Assembly: GCA_028284625.1 (NCBI GenBank)
Contig: JANQRH010000016.1
Coordinates: forward strand, 1-64,000
Direction: 5' to 3'
Length of the DNA stretch: 64,000 nucleotides
From: Afifellaceae bacterium
Lineage (GTDB): Bacteria; Pseudomonadota; Alphaproteobacteria; Rhizobiales; Afifellaceae
Position 1 is the first letter of the stretch; the number at the start of each line of letters is the position of its first letter. Position numbers and translations under genes: made by a program. The notes beneath the pieces are model-generated. The model saw only the letters and a list, made by a program, of their open reading frames with translations. It had not been told where the DNA came from and did not search any database. Of this stretch, positions 28,621 to 38,103 are shown one piece after another.

Positions 28621-30615
28621 ATGATCATCCGCAAGATCCGCAACGAGTTCGACCTTCGCGTCTCGCGGCGCGAATTGCTGGCCGCCGCCGGGGCGAGCGG
28701 TCTCGTCGCCGCTCTCCATCCGTTCTCCGCTTTCGCAGCCGCCAATCAGGCGCATCTGCGCCTCATGGAGACCACGGATCTGCATGTTCACGTCTTCCCG
28801 TACGACTATTACGGCGACCGGCCTGTCGACACAGTCGGTCTCGCGCGCACCGCGACGCTCATCCGTGGCATCGAAGCCGAGGCGACCAACGCCATGCTGG
28901 TCGACAACGGCGACTTTCTGCAGGGCAATCCCATGGGCGATTACATCGCCTATGAGCGCGGCATGAACGCGGGCGACGTCCACCCGATCGTCGCCGCCAT
29001 GAACCAGCTTGATTTTGCGATTGGCACGATCGGCAACCACGAGTTCAACTACGGACTCGATTTCCTCATGAACACGACTGCCGGCGCGGACTTCCCGATG
29101 GTGCTTGCCAACGTCGCCAAAGGAACGCTGGGCGCGAGCCCGCGCGACGACGATATGCTCTACGAGCCATACAGAATCTTGGAGCGCGAAATTGTCGACG
29201 GCGACGGTAACAGCCACCCGATCCGCATCGGCTTCATTGGTTTCGTGCCGCCCCAGATCATGAACTGGGATCGCCGGCACCTGAAGGGCAACGTCAACGC
29301 TCGCGACATCGTTGAATCCGCCAAGGCCTGGGTACCGGAGATGAAGGAAGCCGGCGCCGATATCGTGATTGCGCTGTCGCATTCCGGCATCGGACCCGCC
29401 GCGCACGTTGAGGGCATGGAGAACGCCTCCGTTCCGCTTGCCGCGGTCGAAGGCATCGACGCTGTTATGACCGGCCATCACCATCGCGTCTTTCCCGGCG
29501 ACACCTATGCCGACATTGACGGCGTCGACGAAGTCGCCGGCACAATCCACGGCAAGCCGGCGACGATGGGCGGATTCTGGGGGTCGCATATGGGCCTCGT
29601 GGACCTGCTTCTGGAACACGACGGCAACGCCTGGAGGATCGCAAGCTCCACGTCGGAGGCGCGGCCGATCTCGGAGCGCATCGAGCGCAAGAATGTGGCG
29701 CTCGTTGAGAGCCAGGAGGACATTCTCGACGCTGTCCGCGCTGACCATGAGGCCACGCTCGCTTACGTGCGCCGCTCCGTCGGCAAGACTTCGGCGCCGT
29801 TGCACTCCTACTTCGCGCTGGTGGCGGACGACCCATCGGTGCAGATCGTGAGCCAGGCCCAGACCTGGTACGTGAGCGATCTCATGAAGGGCACCGAGTG
29901 GGAGGGCTTGCCTGTGCTCTCTGCGGCAGCCCCGTTCAAGGCCGGCGGCCGCGGCGGCCCGGAATATTACACTGACGTCAAAGCTGGCGACGTCGCGATC
30001 AAAAACGTAGCCGACCTGTATCTGTACCCGAACACGGTCCGGGCGGTTTCTATCACCGGTGCACAGGTCAAGGAATGGCTTGAGATGTCGGCCGGCATCT
30101 TCAACCAGGTCCAACCCGGTGTCGCCGACCAACCGCTGATCAATTCGGAGTTCCCGTCTTACAATTTCGATGTGATCGACGGTGTGACCTACCGGATCGA
30201 CCTCACCCAGCCGGCGAAATACACACCCAAGGGCGACCTTCAGAACCCGGATGCCAATCGCATCGTCGATCTCAAATTCAATGGCGACCCGGTCGATCCG
30301 GATCAGCGTTTCGTCGTCGCGACCAACAACTACCGCGCCGGCGGTGGCGGCAACTTCCCTGACATCGGACCGGCTGTAACAATCCTTGAGGCACCCGACA
30401 CGAACCGCGACGTGATCGTGCGCTATATCGTCGATCAGGGCACGATCAATCCGTCGGCTGACGCGAACTGGACCTTTGTTCCGGTCGACGGCGCGAGCGT
30501 GATCTTCGAGACAGGCCCGGCCGGCAAGGATTACGCCGGCGCCGTAGAAGGCGTGACCATCGAGCCGGCTGGCGACGGCGAGGAAGGCTTCGCCCGCTAC
30601 AGCATCACGTTCTAG
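28621..30615 (+). CDS. cpdB: Tat-exported 2',3'-cyclic-nucleotide 2'-phosphodiesterase / 3'-nucleotidase
   Basis: A 664-residue periplasmic enzyme that hydrolyses 2',3'-cyclic nucleotides and 3'-nucleotides to nucleosides and phosphate. The N-terminus 'VSRRELLAAAGASGLVAAL' is a twin-arginine signal. The metallophosphoesterase domain has 'TTDLHVHVFPYDYY', 'VDNGDFLQGNPMGDY', 'GNHEFNYGLDF', 'LSHSGIG' and 'TGHHHRVFPG'; the C-terminal 5'-nucleotidase domain binds the base ('RAGGGGNFPD'). GGGAG precedes the chosen ATG; a longer frame from 28570 lacks a ribosome site. It may feed the pyrimidine catabolism genes elsewhere in the window (inference). Confidence 0.94.
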   Translation: MIIRKIRNEFDLRVSRRELLAAAGASGLVAALHPFSAFAAANQAHLRLMETTDLHVHVFPYDYYGDRPVDTVGLARTATLIRGIEAEATNAMLVDNGDFLQGNPMGDYIAYERGMNAGDVHPIVAAMNQLDFAIGTIGNHEFNYGLDFLMNTTAGADFPMVLANVAKGTLGASPRDDDMLYEPYRILEREIVDGDGNSHPIRIGFIGFVPPQIMNWDRRHLKGNVNARDIVESAKAWVPEMKEAGADIVIALSHSGIGPAAHVEGMENASVPLAAVEGIDAVMTGHHHRVFPGDTYADIDGVDEVAGTIHGKPATMGGFWGSHMGLVDLLLEHDGNAWRIASSTSEARPISERIERKNVALVESQEDILDAVRADHEATLAYVRRSVGKTSAPLHSYFALVADDPSVQIVSQAQTWYVSDLMKGTEWEGLPVLSAAAPFKAGGRGGPEYYTDVKAGDVAIKNVADLYLYPNTVRAVSITGAQVKEWLEMSAGIFNQVQPGVADQPLINSEFPSYNFDVIDGVTYRIDLTQPAKYTPKGDLQNPDANRIVDLKFNGDPVDPDQRFVVATNNYRAGGGGNFPDIGPAVTILEAPDTNRDVIVRYIVDQGTINPSADANWTFVPVDGASVIFETGPAGKDYAGAVEGVTIEPAGDGEEGFARYSITF

Positions 30616-30639
30616 GTTCGCCTCCGCTGTAAGGCACCA

Positions 30640-30663
30640 GGGCGGGGCTTTCAGGCCCCGCCC
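30640..30663 (+). terminator. GC hairpin downstream of cpdB
   Basis: A 9-bp perfect stem (GGGCGGGGC / GCCCCGCCC) with a 6-base loop, 24 bases after the cpdB stop and 16 bases from the tRNA 3' end on the opposite strand. No T-run follows; could terminate cpdB transcription and the convergent tRNA. Confidence 0.6.
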
Positions 30664-30679
30664 GCTCGCCAAGCGCCGC

Positions 30680-30769
30680 TGGCGGAGGGAGGGGGATTCG
30701 AACCCCCGAGACGGTTGCCCGCCTACACGCGTTCCAGGCGTGCGCCTTCAGCCACTCGGCCACCCCTCC
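30680..30769 (-). tRNA. tRNA-Ser (anticodon GGA)
   Basis: A 90-nt class II tRNA with encoded CCA. Acceptor 5' GGAGGGG pairs with 3' TCCCTCC, the anticodon arm is CACGC-CTGGAAC-GCGTG giving anticodon GGA, there is a long variable arm, and the T arm GGGGG-TTCGAAT-CCCCC is perfect. It lies convergent to cpdB. No integrase gene or duplicated 3' end is seen beside it. Confidence 0.97.
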
Positions 30770-30905
30770 GGAGGCGCTTCATGTATCGCTCGCCCGGCCC
30801 CTTCGCAAGGCGGCGGGCAGACAGCACGGTGGCTAGAGCCGCCTAGGCGGCCCGGCGGACCGCCGACGGATTGCCGACAGGGGCGATCCGCCCTACCTAT
30901 GCGTC

Positions 30906-31232
30906 ATGCTCCGCTTCTTTGCCCGCTCGATCGGTTTCTGGCTTGTCGCCGCCGCCCTCGTCGCCGCCATCGTCGATGGCGCCAAGTCGATCGGCGCGTC
31001 ACGACTGGTGACCACGCCGCTCTCTGAGACCTGGATGACCGTCGCCGGCCTGATCGGCTGGACGTCGAACGAGAACGGCGCGCCGCTCGATCTGGTCTGG
31101 CCGTTCGACCTTCTGGTCACGTGGCTCTTGGCGGCGCCCGCGATCCTCGTCTTCGCCGTGCCCGGCGTGGTGCTTCTCATTGCCGGCGCCAAGCGTCGAC
31201 GCTTCTCCATCAACCGCGAGTTCGCGGCCTGA
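30906..31232 (+). CDS. Small conserved membrane protein of unknown function
   Basis: A 108-residue protein with an N-terminal hydrophobic segment (about residues 5-25) and a second (about 70-96), ending in a basic tail '[15 protein letters not shown]'. The look is of a two-pass inner-membrane protein. It ends 14 bp before msrA and is probably cotranscribed with it. I recognise no functional motif. Confidence 0.75.
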   Translation: MLRFFARSIGFWLVAAALVAAIVDGAKSIGASRLVTTPLSETWMTVAGLIGWTSNENGAPLDLVWPFDLLVTWLLAAPAILVFAVPGVVLLIAGAKRRRFSINREFAA

Positions 31233-31246
31233 CCGCCGGAGGCTTC

Positions 31247-31900
31247 ATGTTTCTCTTCGGTTCGAAATCTCTCGACATGCCCGCCCCTGGCGATGCGTTG
31301 CCGGGCCGCGACGCAGCGATCCCGACGGCGGAGATGCATTTCGTCAACGGCCATCCGCTGAAGGGCCCCTACCCGGACGGCATGCAAAGAGCGCTTTTCG
31401 GCCTCGGCTGCTTCTGGGGCGCGGAGCGCATCTTCTGGCAAACGCCCGGCGTGTGGGTGACGGCGGTCGGCTATGCCGGTGGCGAAACGCCCAATCCCAC
31501 CTATGAAGAGGTGTGCAGCGGCAAGACCGGCCACAATGAAGTGGTGCTCGTCGTCTTCGATCCTGAGGCCGTGTCCTTCGCGGAGCTCCTCGCCCGCTTC
31601 TGGGAAGCGCACGACCCCACCCAGGGCATGCGCCAAGGGAACGATATCGGCACGCAGTATCGCTCCGGTATCTACGTCTTCGACGATGCGCAACGGCGGG
31701 ACGCGGAGGCGTCGCGCGACGCCTATCAGCAGGCGCTTGGCCGAAGTTTCGGCGAGATCACCACGGAGATCCGTGACGCGCCGCCATTCTTCTTCGCGGA
31801 GGACTATCACCAGCAATATCTGGCGAAGAACCCCGCCGGTTATTGCGGGCTCGGCGGGACGGGCGTCAGCTGCCCGGCCTTTGCGGAAAACGCTGCGTGA
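31247..31900 (+). CDS. msrA: Peptide-methionine (S)-S-oxide reductase
   Basis: A 217-residue enzyme that repairs oxidised methionine in proteins. The catalytic cysteine is in '[10 protein letters not shown]' (about residue 54), with 'GYAGG', 'GHNEVV', '[21 protein letters not shown]' and '[10 protein letters not shown]' as family blocks. Resolving cysteines are likely in '[12 protein letters not shown]' at the C-terminus. CCGGAGG lies directly before the ATG at 31247. Confidence 0.96.
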   Translation: MFLFGSKSLDMPAPGDALPGRDAAIPTAEMHFVNGHPLKGPYPDGMQRALFGLGCFWGAERIFWQTPGVWVTAVGYAGGETPNPTYEEVCSGKTGHNEVVLVVFDPEAVSFAELLARFWEAHDPTQGMRQGNDIGTQYRSGIYVFDDAQRRDAEASRDAYQQALGRSFGEITTEIRDAPPFFFAEDYHQQYLAKNPAGYCGLGGTGVSCPAFAENAA

Positions 31901-31913
31901 CTCTGCACTGAGG

Positions 31914-32921
31914 CTAGCGCCCGTTCGGACGCGGGCGCGGCAGACGCGCCGGCAACAAGCCCTCAGCCAGAAGCTCAGCCGCCACCCTGGCGGGCGCCTC
32001 GGGAATCGGCTTGCCCAACGACGCGGCGAAAGCCTGTCGCATCGTCATTGCGCCGGCGGGTGCCGGTGCCGTGAGGACGTCGCGGCAGGCGGCCGGCAGG
32101 CCGGACAGCATGATCTCAGGCGGAGGTGGTGCGTCCGGGTCCGGCGGCGGCGCCGGCTTATAGGGCTCGGCCGTGTACCACCATTGAAGCGGCTCGCCGC
32201 ATCCGTCGCCGGGCGGCGGCGGCGATTGCTTGCGGCAGCGTGCCCCTGGCGGACAGGATAGCCGGACGTGGAAATGGTAGTTGTGGCCGTAATAGGGGCG
32301 CACCTTGCGCAGCCACGACCTGTCGTCGCCGGCCGTGGCACAGAGTTCTTTCTTGATGCCGGGCGCCACGAAGATGCGCTCCACGCGCGGATCGAGCGCG
32401 GCGCGACGGATGAGCCGACCGTGCGCCGGTGTCCAGACGCTGCGTTTCACTTCATGAGGGCCGGGCTCCACAACGGCGATGGCCGACATATCCTCGCGCT
32501 CGCGTTCGGTGAGACGCCGGTCGGGCATCGGCGTCAGCCAGATATCGGCGTCGAGACCGGATTGATGCGAGGCGTGGCCGGTCAGCATCGGGCCGCCGCG
32601 CGGCTGCTGCAAATCGCCGACTAACAGCCCCGGCCAGCCGTCCTGCTCGACCGCGTCCTTCGCCAGCTTGTGGATGAAGTCGATGAGCGTCGGCAGCCCC
32701 CATTGGCGGTTACGCGAGAGCCGCATCGCCTGCCAATGCGGCCCGTCGGGCGCGAGCTGCACGCCGCCGGCCATACAGCCGCGGCTATAGAAGCCGATCG
32801 GTTCAGGCGGCAGATCGGCGGGGAGCGCTGTGGAGCCGAAGAGCTCCTTGGCCGGCCGCTCCTGCGCTGAGGCAGTCACCGCCGCAGCGACAAGGCTCAG
32901 AATCAGCGCCACACGAAGCAT
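31914..32921 (-). CDS. mepA: Penicillin-insensitive murein endopeptidase
   Basis: A 335-residue periplasmic LAS-type metallopeptidase that cuts D-Ala-meso-DAP cross-links. The signal peptide 'LILSLVAAAVTASA' is followed by zinc-site motifs 'TGHASHQSGLDADIW' (His and Asp ligands) and 'YYGHNYHFHVRLSCP' (HxH). A proline-rich segment 'KPAPPPDPDAPPPPE' sits near the C-terminus. The ATG at 32921 is chosen because the signal peptide begins there. The gene ends 13 bp from the convergent msrA stop. Confidence 0.94.
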   Translation of the reverse strand: MLRVALILSLVAAAVTASAQERPAKELFGSTALPADLPPEPIGFYSRGCMAGGVQLAPDGPHWQAMRLSRNRQWGLPTLIDFIHKLAKDAVEQDGWPGLLVGDLQQPRGGPMLTGHASHQSGLDADIWLTPMPDRRLTEREREDMSAIAVVEPGPHEVKRSVWTPAHGRLIRRAALDPRVERIFVAPGIKKELCATAGDDRSWLRKVRPYYGHNYHFHVRLSCPPGARCRKQSPPPPGDGCGEPLQWWYTAEPYKPAPPPDPDAPPPPEIMLSGLPAACRDVLTAPAPAGAMTMRQAFAASLGKPIPEAPARVAAELLAEGLLPARLPRPRPNGR

Positions 32922-32952
32922 CGCCGATCTGTAGCACGAGGTGGCTTGCCGC

Positions 32953-34857
32953 TTAAGGCTGGGGCCCGCGCAATTCCGTGACCCGCCAGAGCCTGAGCTG
33001 AGTCTTTTCCGTGGACTCGACCGGCTCGAGCCAAGCCGGCGTTGCGCCCGCCAGAAGACGCGCAAGCAGGCCTTCCGGCGCCTTGTCCGAGGCGACGGCG
33101 GATTCCCGCGACGTGGCGCAGATCGCGATGTAGTCGACCGCGCGGCGGTCGATGATGGCGCGCGCCTGATGCGGTGGCTTGTGGGTCGCATAGGTGGCAT
33201 CGAGGATCGCCTGTTCGGAGCGATGATAGGGGCCGGCAATCACGTCGTGGGGCGACAACAAAAGCGCGGAAGGACCAAAGAACACCGGCGTCAGCAAGCG
33301 TCCTTGCGGCACGCCGGCAAGCAGACCGGCGCTTGCCGGATCGAGGCATTCGCGCTCGGCGTTGGAAAGGCCGGCCGTCTGCGCCTTGGGCGCGGTCGGG
33401 CGCTCCGGCGGCGCAAGGCGGCCGGCAGTCGCCGCGGCGAGCGCTTCGGTCGCGACCCAGCCGAGTCCCACATGCGCGATCGGACAAGCCACGAGGAAGC
33501 CCGCCAACACCGGCAGCGCCGCCCGGCTGCGCAGCGTCGTTACGCAGTGGCGCGCGGCGAGTTCGGCAAGCCAGGCACCGAGCACGGCGATCGCGGCGAC
33601 ATTGGCATAGGGCAGCGTGCGCACCTGGTAGAAGCTGAGCGCCAGCGCCGTTGCCAGCAACGCCAGCGGCACGCCCCAGGCGATCCGCCGCTCCGTCGGA
33701 CCATGCCACAATCGGATGAGCACCACCGCCAGGGCGACAATCGGAGGTCCAAGCGTTGCGATCGCGGCGACCGGTCGGCGCGCAGCGTAATCGGCGATCG
33801 GCAGCGCTTCCAGAACCGTGTCGAGCCATACGGCGCGCAGCTCAGCAGAGAGCTTGCCGTAGGGGCCCGACAGGCAGTCCGGCGCGACGAGAAGAAGTGC
33901 CGCAACTGTTGCTGCGCCGAGCACGGCCAGACCGGCAAGGCGAAGAGCCATCGCCTGCGTTCGATGAAACACCAGCGCGAGCGCCGCCAAGCCTAATCCG
34001 GCAACAGCCGCAGGCAGCGCCATGGCCCAGGACAGCGCGTCGCAAACAAAGGCGGCCTCTCGCGAGCCGGAGCCGGCATAAAGCGCCGCCGGTGCGGCGG
34101 CGAACGCAAGTCCGAATGCCGCCGTCGCGCGGGCGCTCAGACCGGCCATCGCCCAGCGGATCGCGACGATGGCACTGAAGATCGCCACATAGGGGATCAT
34201 CTCCAGCCCGATGGCGAGCATCATCGCCAGGCCGCAGCCGAGCAGCACGCCGTAGACCGCGCCGCGATCAAGCCGCAACGCCATCGCTAACATCAGCGCC
34301 GTCAGCGCGTATTGCGCGTTGTGGTGATCGATGGTTCCGGGGAAGAAGAAGAGCAGCGGATCGAGAAAGACGAGCGACAGGATGAGCGCCGGCACGGCCG
34401 CGCCGCGTCCGGCGAGTGCGGTGGCGCTCAGCGCCACGCCCGTCATCAGCGCCAGGAGCAGAAGCAGCGGCCAGGCAATGAGCGCGAGACGCTCGCCAAT
34501 GCCGACGAGATCGCCCAGCGCAACCAGCGTTGCAATCGGCGCATCGATCAGGCGCGACCAATGCATGAGCGCGCCTCCCGGCGGGTCCATGCGATGCTGC
34601 ATGAGATCGAACCAGCCCTGCCCGGCCAGAAGATCGCGCACCTGCACCATGCGCATCAGGCTGTCGGGGTCCTGGCGGATGAACATGTCGGGGTTGAGCA
34701 CAGCCGTCATGGCGATCGCCGCGGCAAAGGCGCCCCAGAAGATCAAGAGCACGACCCAAAGCGCCGGCTCCTTGGAGCCGGTCTTCGACGCGGCCGCTGT
34801 GGAGACCACATTGTCGGCTGCGGCGGGGTCGGCGGCGATGTCGGCGGACGATTTCAC
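32953..34857 (-). CDS. GT-C-type polytopic membrane glycosyltransferase-like protein
   Basis: About 634 residues with roughly a dozen membrane segments after a short charged N-terminus. The first outside loop has 'RQDPDSLMRMVQVRDLLAG' and 'MHWSRLIDAP', and a later loop has 'PGTIDHHNAQYAL'; the acidic DPD and DHHN pattern resembles STT3/PglB-like GT-C enzymes that use lipid-linked sugars. A soluble C-terminal domain of about 150 residues follows. The GTG at 34857 is the best start I can see, but no strong ribosome site marks it; a TTG at 34926 is in frame. The acceptor is unknown. It is divergent from a gtrA gene and 31 bp upstream of mepA. Confidence 0.75.
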   Translation of the reverse strand: MKSSADIAADPAAADNVVSTAAASKTGSKEPALWVVLLIFWGAFAAAIAMTAVLNPDMFIRQDPDSLMRMVQVRDLLAGQGWFDLMQHRMDPPGGALMHWSRLIDAPIATLVALGDLVGIGERLALIAWPLLLLLALMTGVALSATALAGRGAAVPALILSLVFLDPLLFFFPGTIDHHNAQYALTALMLAMALRLDRGAVYGVLLGCGLAMMLAIGLEMIPYVAIFSAIVAIRWAMAGLSARATAAFGLAFAAAPAALYAGSGSREAAFVCDALSWAMALPAAVAGLGLAALALVFHRTQAMALRLAGLAVLGAATVAALLLVAPDCLSGPYGKLSAELRAVWLDTVLEALPIADYAARRPVAAIATLGPPIVALAVVLIRLWHGPTERRIAWGVPLALLATALALSFYQVRTLPYANVAAIAVLGAWLAELAARHCVTTLRSRAALPVLAGFLVACPIAHVGLGWVATEALAAATAGRLAPPERPTAPKAQTAGLSNAERECLDPASAGLLAGVPQGRLLTPVFFGPSALLLSPHDVIAGPYHRSEQAILDATYATHKPPHQARAIIDRRAVDYIAICATSRESAVASDKAPEGLLARLLAGATPAWLEPVESTEKTQLRLWRVTELRGPQP

Positions 34858-34976
34858 GTGAGCGCTTGGCGAAATGGACCTGTCGCCAAGGTGAATAAAT
34901 CGCAAAGATAAACGGCAGGTTCCCAAGCGCGGTGAACCTTACGGGGCGTTAAGCGGATTGGCGCAGATTGCCGAGC

Positions 34977-35417
34977 ATGACAGCCGCACACCCATTATTG
35001 CCACCCGCGTTGGAGCGCTTTGTGCGTTTCGCGATTGTCGGCGGCGCGGGCTTCGTCGTCGATGCCGGGCTGTTGGTGCTGCTGCACCACTGGGCGGGGC
35101 TCGACCCTTTCTCCGCGCGGCTGATGTCGATCGCCGCGGCGGCGTTCACGACCTGGCGGCTCAACCGCGCACATACGTTTGGTGCATCGCCGACCGGCCA
35201 GGCCACCGAGGGCCTGCGTTACGGCTTGGTCGCCGGGCTGGCGGCGGGTCTCAACTATCTCATCTATGCGCTGGCGCTGATCCTATGGCCGATACTGCCA
35301 CCCGTCGCCGCCGCCATTGGCGCGACGCTTCTGGTGATGGTGTTCTCTTATTTCGGCTATGCGCGCTTCGTCTTTCGCAGCGGATCGCACGCACGAGCTT
35401 TGCCCGCCGATCGATGA
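34977..35417 (+). CDS. GtrA-family membrane protein
   Basis: A 146-residue protein with four membrane segments: 'FAIVGGAGFVVDAGLLVLL', 'LMSIAAAAFTTWRLNRAHTF', then two more ending 'VMVFSYFGYARFVFRS'. The 'RF..VGG.GF..D' start and 'R...F' motif after helix two are typical. GtrA proteins are thought to flip undecaprenyl-linked sugars or help teichoic/LPS glycosylation. Its divergent neighbour is a GT-C enzyme, so the two may serve one envelope-glycosylation step. The stop is 10 bp from the convergent L,D-transpeptidase stop. Confidence 0.9.
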   Translation: MTAAHPLLPPALERFVRFAIVGGAGFVVDAGLLVLLHHWAGLDPFSARLMSIAAAAFTTWRLNRAHTFGASPTGQATEGLRYGLVAGLAAGLNYLIYALALILWPILPPVAAAIGATLLVMVFSYFGYARFVFRSGSHARALPADR

Positions 35418-35427
35418 CCTGACTCAG

Positions 35428-36897
35428 CTAGTCGACGAACGAGACCGTGACGCCGGGCTGGACCAGGCCGGCAAGTTCCTCAACGTCCCAATTGGTCAGC
35501 CGCACGCAGCCGCGCGCCGGGGTTTTCCCGACCTTGGCCGGTTCCGGCGTGCCGTGAATGCCGCAGGCGGGCACCGACAAGCCGATCCATGTTGAACCCA
35601 CGGGATTGTTGGGGCCGGCGGGAAGCGTCAACTTTCCCGCGTCGCCGGTCGTGGCAAGCCCGCCGGGATCGTAGAAGAAGACCGGATTGGGGGTGACGGT
35701 CTCCACTTGAAGCTCGCCTGTCGGGGACGGGTTCTGAGCGCTGCCGATCGTCGCGGGATACGCGACGAGGAGACGGTTCTGCGCATCGTAGGCACGCAGC
35801 TGACCGCGCGTCTTGTCGGCGACGATGCGAAATGCGGCGCCGCTCACGGGTTTCGATTCTACCGAGGTCACCCACACCGTGGTGCCGGCCTGCGTGAAAT
35901 CCGCATCCGGGTTGAGCGCGCGCAGGAGCTTTGCGTCGATGTGAAATCGCTCGCTCAGCATCTCTACCGGGCCGCCATAGGAGAGGCTCGGAAGCTGCGC
36001 CTGCGCAACAAGATCCTGAGGGATCGAAGTAAAGGGATAGGCTAGATCGGCCTCGGTGATGGTGTATTGCACCAGCACCTCGCCGGCGCCGTCGCCGCCG
36101 ATTGCCTTCCACACCTCCGCGTCGAGGACGCCGTCGGCCGGCAGACCGACTACCGTCTCCACGGCGGATATGGCCTTGGCCAGATTGCCGCCGGGATAGG
36201 AGTCGACCGCGCCGGGCGAGGCGCCGACCCGGTCAAGCAGCACTTGCGCCTTCAGGACAAGTGGATTGGCGCCGCCGACGGCAAGCGTCTCCTCGCTGAA
36301 TGTGACCGCATTGACCTCCGCCACTTGCAGGCTTTCGCGCGTGCGATCCTCGCCGGGCGCGATAACAATCTCGGCCGGAGCTGCGTCGGTTCCTAAAGAT
36401 GGCGAGGACGATCCTAGGTCCGAAGGTGCGTCCTGGGCGGGAGTTGCTTCCAGAGATGACGTGGTGTCGGCGGGCGGCGTTTCAGTTGGTGCGGTAGATG
36501 CGGTGTCGGCGGGCAGTGTTTCAGCCGGCGCATTGGAGGCGCCGTCGGTCGGTGGCGTGCCGCCCTCTTCCGGCGGCAGCTCGATCTTGGGCGGCGTGTA
36601 GGGTCGCGGCCCAAGCTCCACCGGATTGAGCGCCGGCGCGCCCGGCGCGCCCGGCGCCGCATTGCCTGGCTGATCGGGTGCCAATCCAGGTGGCAGCAAC
36701 GGGTCTTGCTGCTCTTCCGTGCCTGCCTGGCGCTGCCGCTTCAGCACCTCGTCGATCAGCTGCTCAAAGCTCTGCGCCTGCGCCGCTGATTGGATAGACG
36801 GCAGCGCCGCAATGGCGACAGCCAATCCGATTACATGTCTTCTTCGAAGCAAAGACGTCTCCCGCGAGCCCCCTCGCAGAATGCTGCCCCTTGCCAT
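35428..36897 (-). CDS. L,D-transpeptidase (YkuD/ErfK family)
   Basis: A 489-residue periplasmic enzyme that makes 3-3 cross-links or attaches proteins to peptidoglycan. A signal peptide ('VIGLAVAIAALPSIQSAAQA') is followed by a long low-complexity Pro/Ala/Thr/Ser linker (about residues 60-180), a peptidoglycan-binding-like segment ('LVLKAQVLLDRVGASPGAVDSYP'), and the YkuD domain. The catalytic site is 'GIHGTPEPAKVGKTPARGCV', with His and Cys in place. The start is the ATG at 36897 just before the signal peptide. It follows aroC by 47 bp on the same strand. Confidence 0.93.
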   Translation of the reverse strand: MARGSILRGGSRETSLLRRRHVIGLAVAIAALPSIQSAAQAQSFEQLIDEVLKRQRQAGTEEQQDPLLPPGLAPDQPGNAAPGAPGAPALNPVELGPRPYTPPKIELPPEEGGTPPTDGASNAPAETLPADTASTAPTETPPADTTSSLEATPAQDAPSDLGSSSPSLGTDAAPAEIVIAPGEDRTRESLQVAEVNAVTFSEETLAVGGANPLVLKAQVLLDRVGASPGAVDSYPGGNLAKAISAVETVVGLPADGVLDAEVWKAIGGDGAGEVLVQYTITEADLAYPFTSIPQDLVAQAQLPSLSYGGPVEMLSERFHIDAKLLRALNPDADFTQAGTTVWVTSVESKPVSGAAFRIVADKTRGQLRAYDAQNRLLVAYPATIGSAQNPSPTGELQVETVTPNPVFFYDPGGLATTGDAGKLTLPAGPNNPVGSTWIGLSVPACGIHGTPEPAKVGKTPARGCVRLTNWDVEELAGLVQPGVTVSFVD

Positions 36898-36944
36898 ACC
36901 GGTTGGAACTCTACCCAACCAGCGCACACATCGCCACATCGCCG

Positions 36945-38051
36945 TCAGCCCGCTCCAGTCTGCGCACGGTGGCGGAGGTAGTGATCGGCGATCACGATAG
37001 CGAGCATGGCTTCGCCGATCGGAACGGCGCGAATGCCGACGCACGGATCGTGGCGGCCTTTGGTGACCAGATCGACGTCCTCGCCGCTCCGCGTCACGCC
37101 GCGCACCGGACCGAGGATGGAGGAGGTCGGCTTGACGGCGAAGCGCGCCACGACGGGCTGGCCGGTGGAGATGCCGCCAAGCACGCCGCCGGCTTTGTTG
37201 GAGAGGAAAACGGGCTCGCCGTCATTGCCCATGCGCATCTCGTCGGCGTTCTCCTCGCCACGAATGCGCGCCGCTTCAAAGCCGTTGCCGATCTCCACGC
37301 CCTTGACCGCGTTGATCGACATCAGCCCGGCGGCGATATCCTGGTCGAGTTTGCTATAGACCGGCGCGCCGAGCCCCGCCGGCACGCCATCAGCGTGCAC
37401 CTCAATCACCGCGCCGACCGAGGAGCCGCTCTTGCGCACATCGTCGAGATAGGCGGCCCATTTTTCCGCCGTCGCCGCGTCGGGGGAGAAGAACGGATTG
37501 CGGTCCACCTCGTTCCAATCCCAGCGCGAGCGGTCGATCTCGATATCGCCGATACGGGTGAGCGCACCGCGCACCGAAAGCCCCGGCACCACTTTGCGGG
37601 CAATCGCGCCGGCGGCAACGCGCATCGCCGTCTCGCGCGCGGAAGAGCGGCCGCCGCCGCGATAGTCGCGGATGCCGTATTTCAGATCGTAGGTGTAGTC
37701 GGCGTGGCCCGGCCGATAGCGCTCCTTGATCTCCGAATAATCCTTGGAGCGCTGATCGACATTCTCAATCATCAGCGCGATCGGCGTGCCGGTCGTCACC
37801 TGTGCGCCGGCCGCCTCATCGCCTGCATCGGGGGTGAACACGCCGGAGAGGATTTTGACCTCATCGGGCTCCTGGCGCTGTGTGGTGTAGCGCGACTGAC
37901 CGGGCCGCCGCTTGTCGAGGAAGCTCTGGATGTCGGCTTCGGTCAGCGGGATTCCCGGCGGACAGCCGTCGACCACGCAGCCGATCGCCGGCCCGTGGCT
38001 CTCGCCCCAGGTGGTGACGCGGAAGAGATGACCGAAGGTGTTGTGCGACAT
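36945..38051 (-). CDS. aroC: Chorismate synthase
   Basis: A 368-residue cytoplasmic enzyme that converts 5-enolpyruvylshikimate 3-phosphate to chorismate using reduced FMN. All signature blocks are visible: '[18 protein letters not shown]' at the N-terminus, '[30 protein letters not shown]' region (about residues 105-135), '[12 protein letters not shown]', and '[17 protein letters not shown]' at the C-terminus. The ATG at 38051 gives the standard 'MSHNTFG' start. Confidence 0.98.
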   Translation of the reverse strand: MSHNTFGHLFRVTTWGESHGPAIGCVVDGCPPGIPLTEADIQSFLDKRRPGQSRYTTQRQEPDEVKILSGVFTPDAGDEAAGAQVTTGTPIALMIENVDQRSKDYSEIKERYRPGHADYTYDLKYGIRDYRGGGRSSARETAMRVAAGAIARKVVPGLSVRGALTRIGDIEIDRSRWDWNEVDRNPFFSPDAATAEKWAAYLDDVRKSGSSVGAVIEVHADGVPAGLGAPVYSKLDQDIAAGLMSINAVKGVEIGNGFEAARIRGEENADEMRMGNDGEPVFLSNKAGGVLGGISTGQPVVARFAVKPTSSILGPVRGVTRSGEDVDLVTKGRHDPCVGIRAVPIGEAMLAIVIADHYLRHRAQTGAG

Positions 38052-38103
38052 GCGAATCCCGGCTCGCCGCAAGGTGTAGGCGGGCGGCGAAAGAGCGTCA
38101 AAT

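Noticed and set aside
28540-30672. A 710-codon open frame on the minus strand opposite cpdB
   Set aside because: It is a mirror frame of a high-GC gene; the protein is His/Arg/Val-rich without family motifs, while the plus strand gives a clear CpdB with a Tat signal.
30680-30769. tRNA-Ser as an integration site for a genomic island
   Set aside because: No integrase gene and no repeated tRNA 3' end were found on either side, and flanking genes are ordinary in composition.
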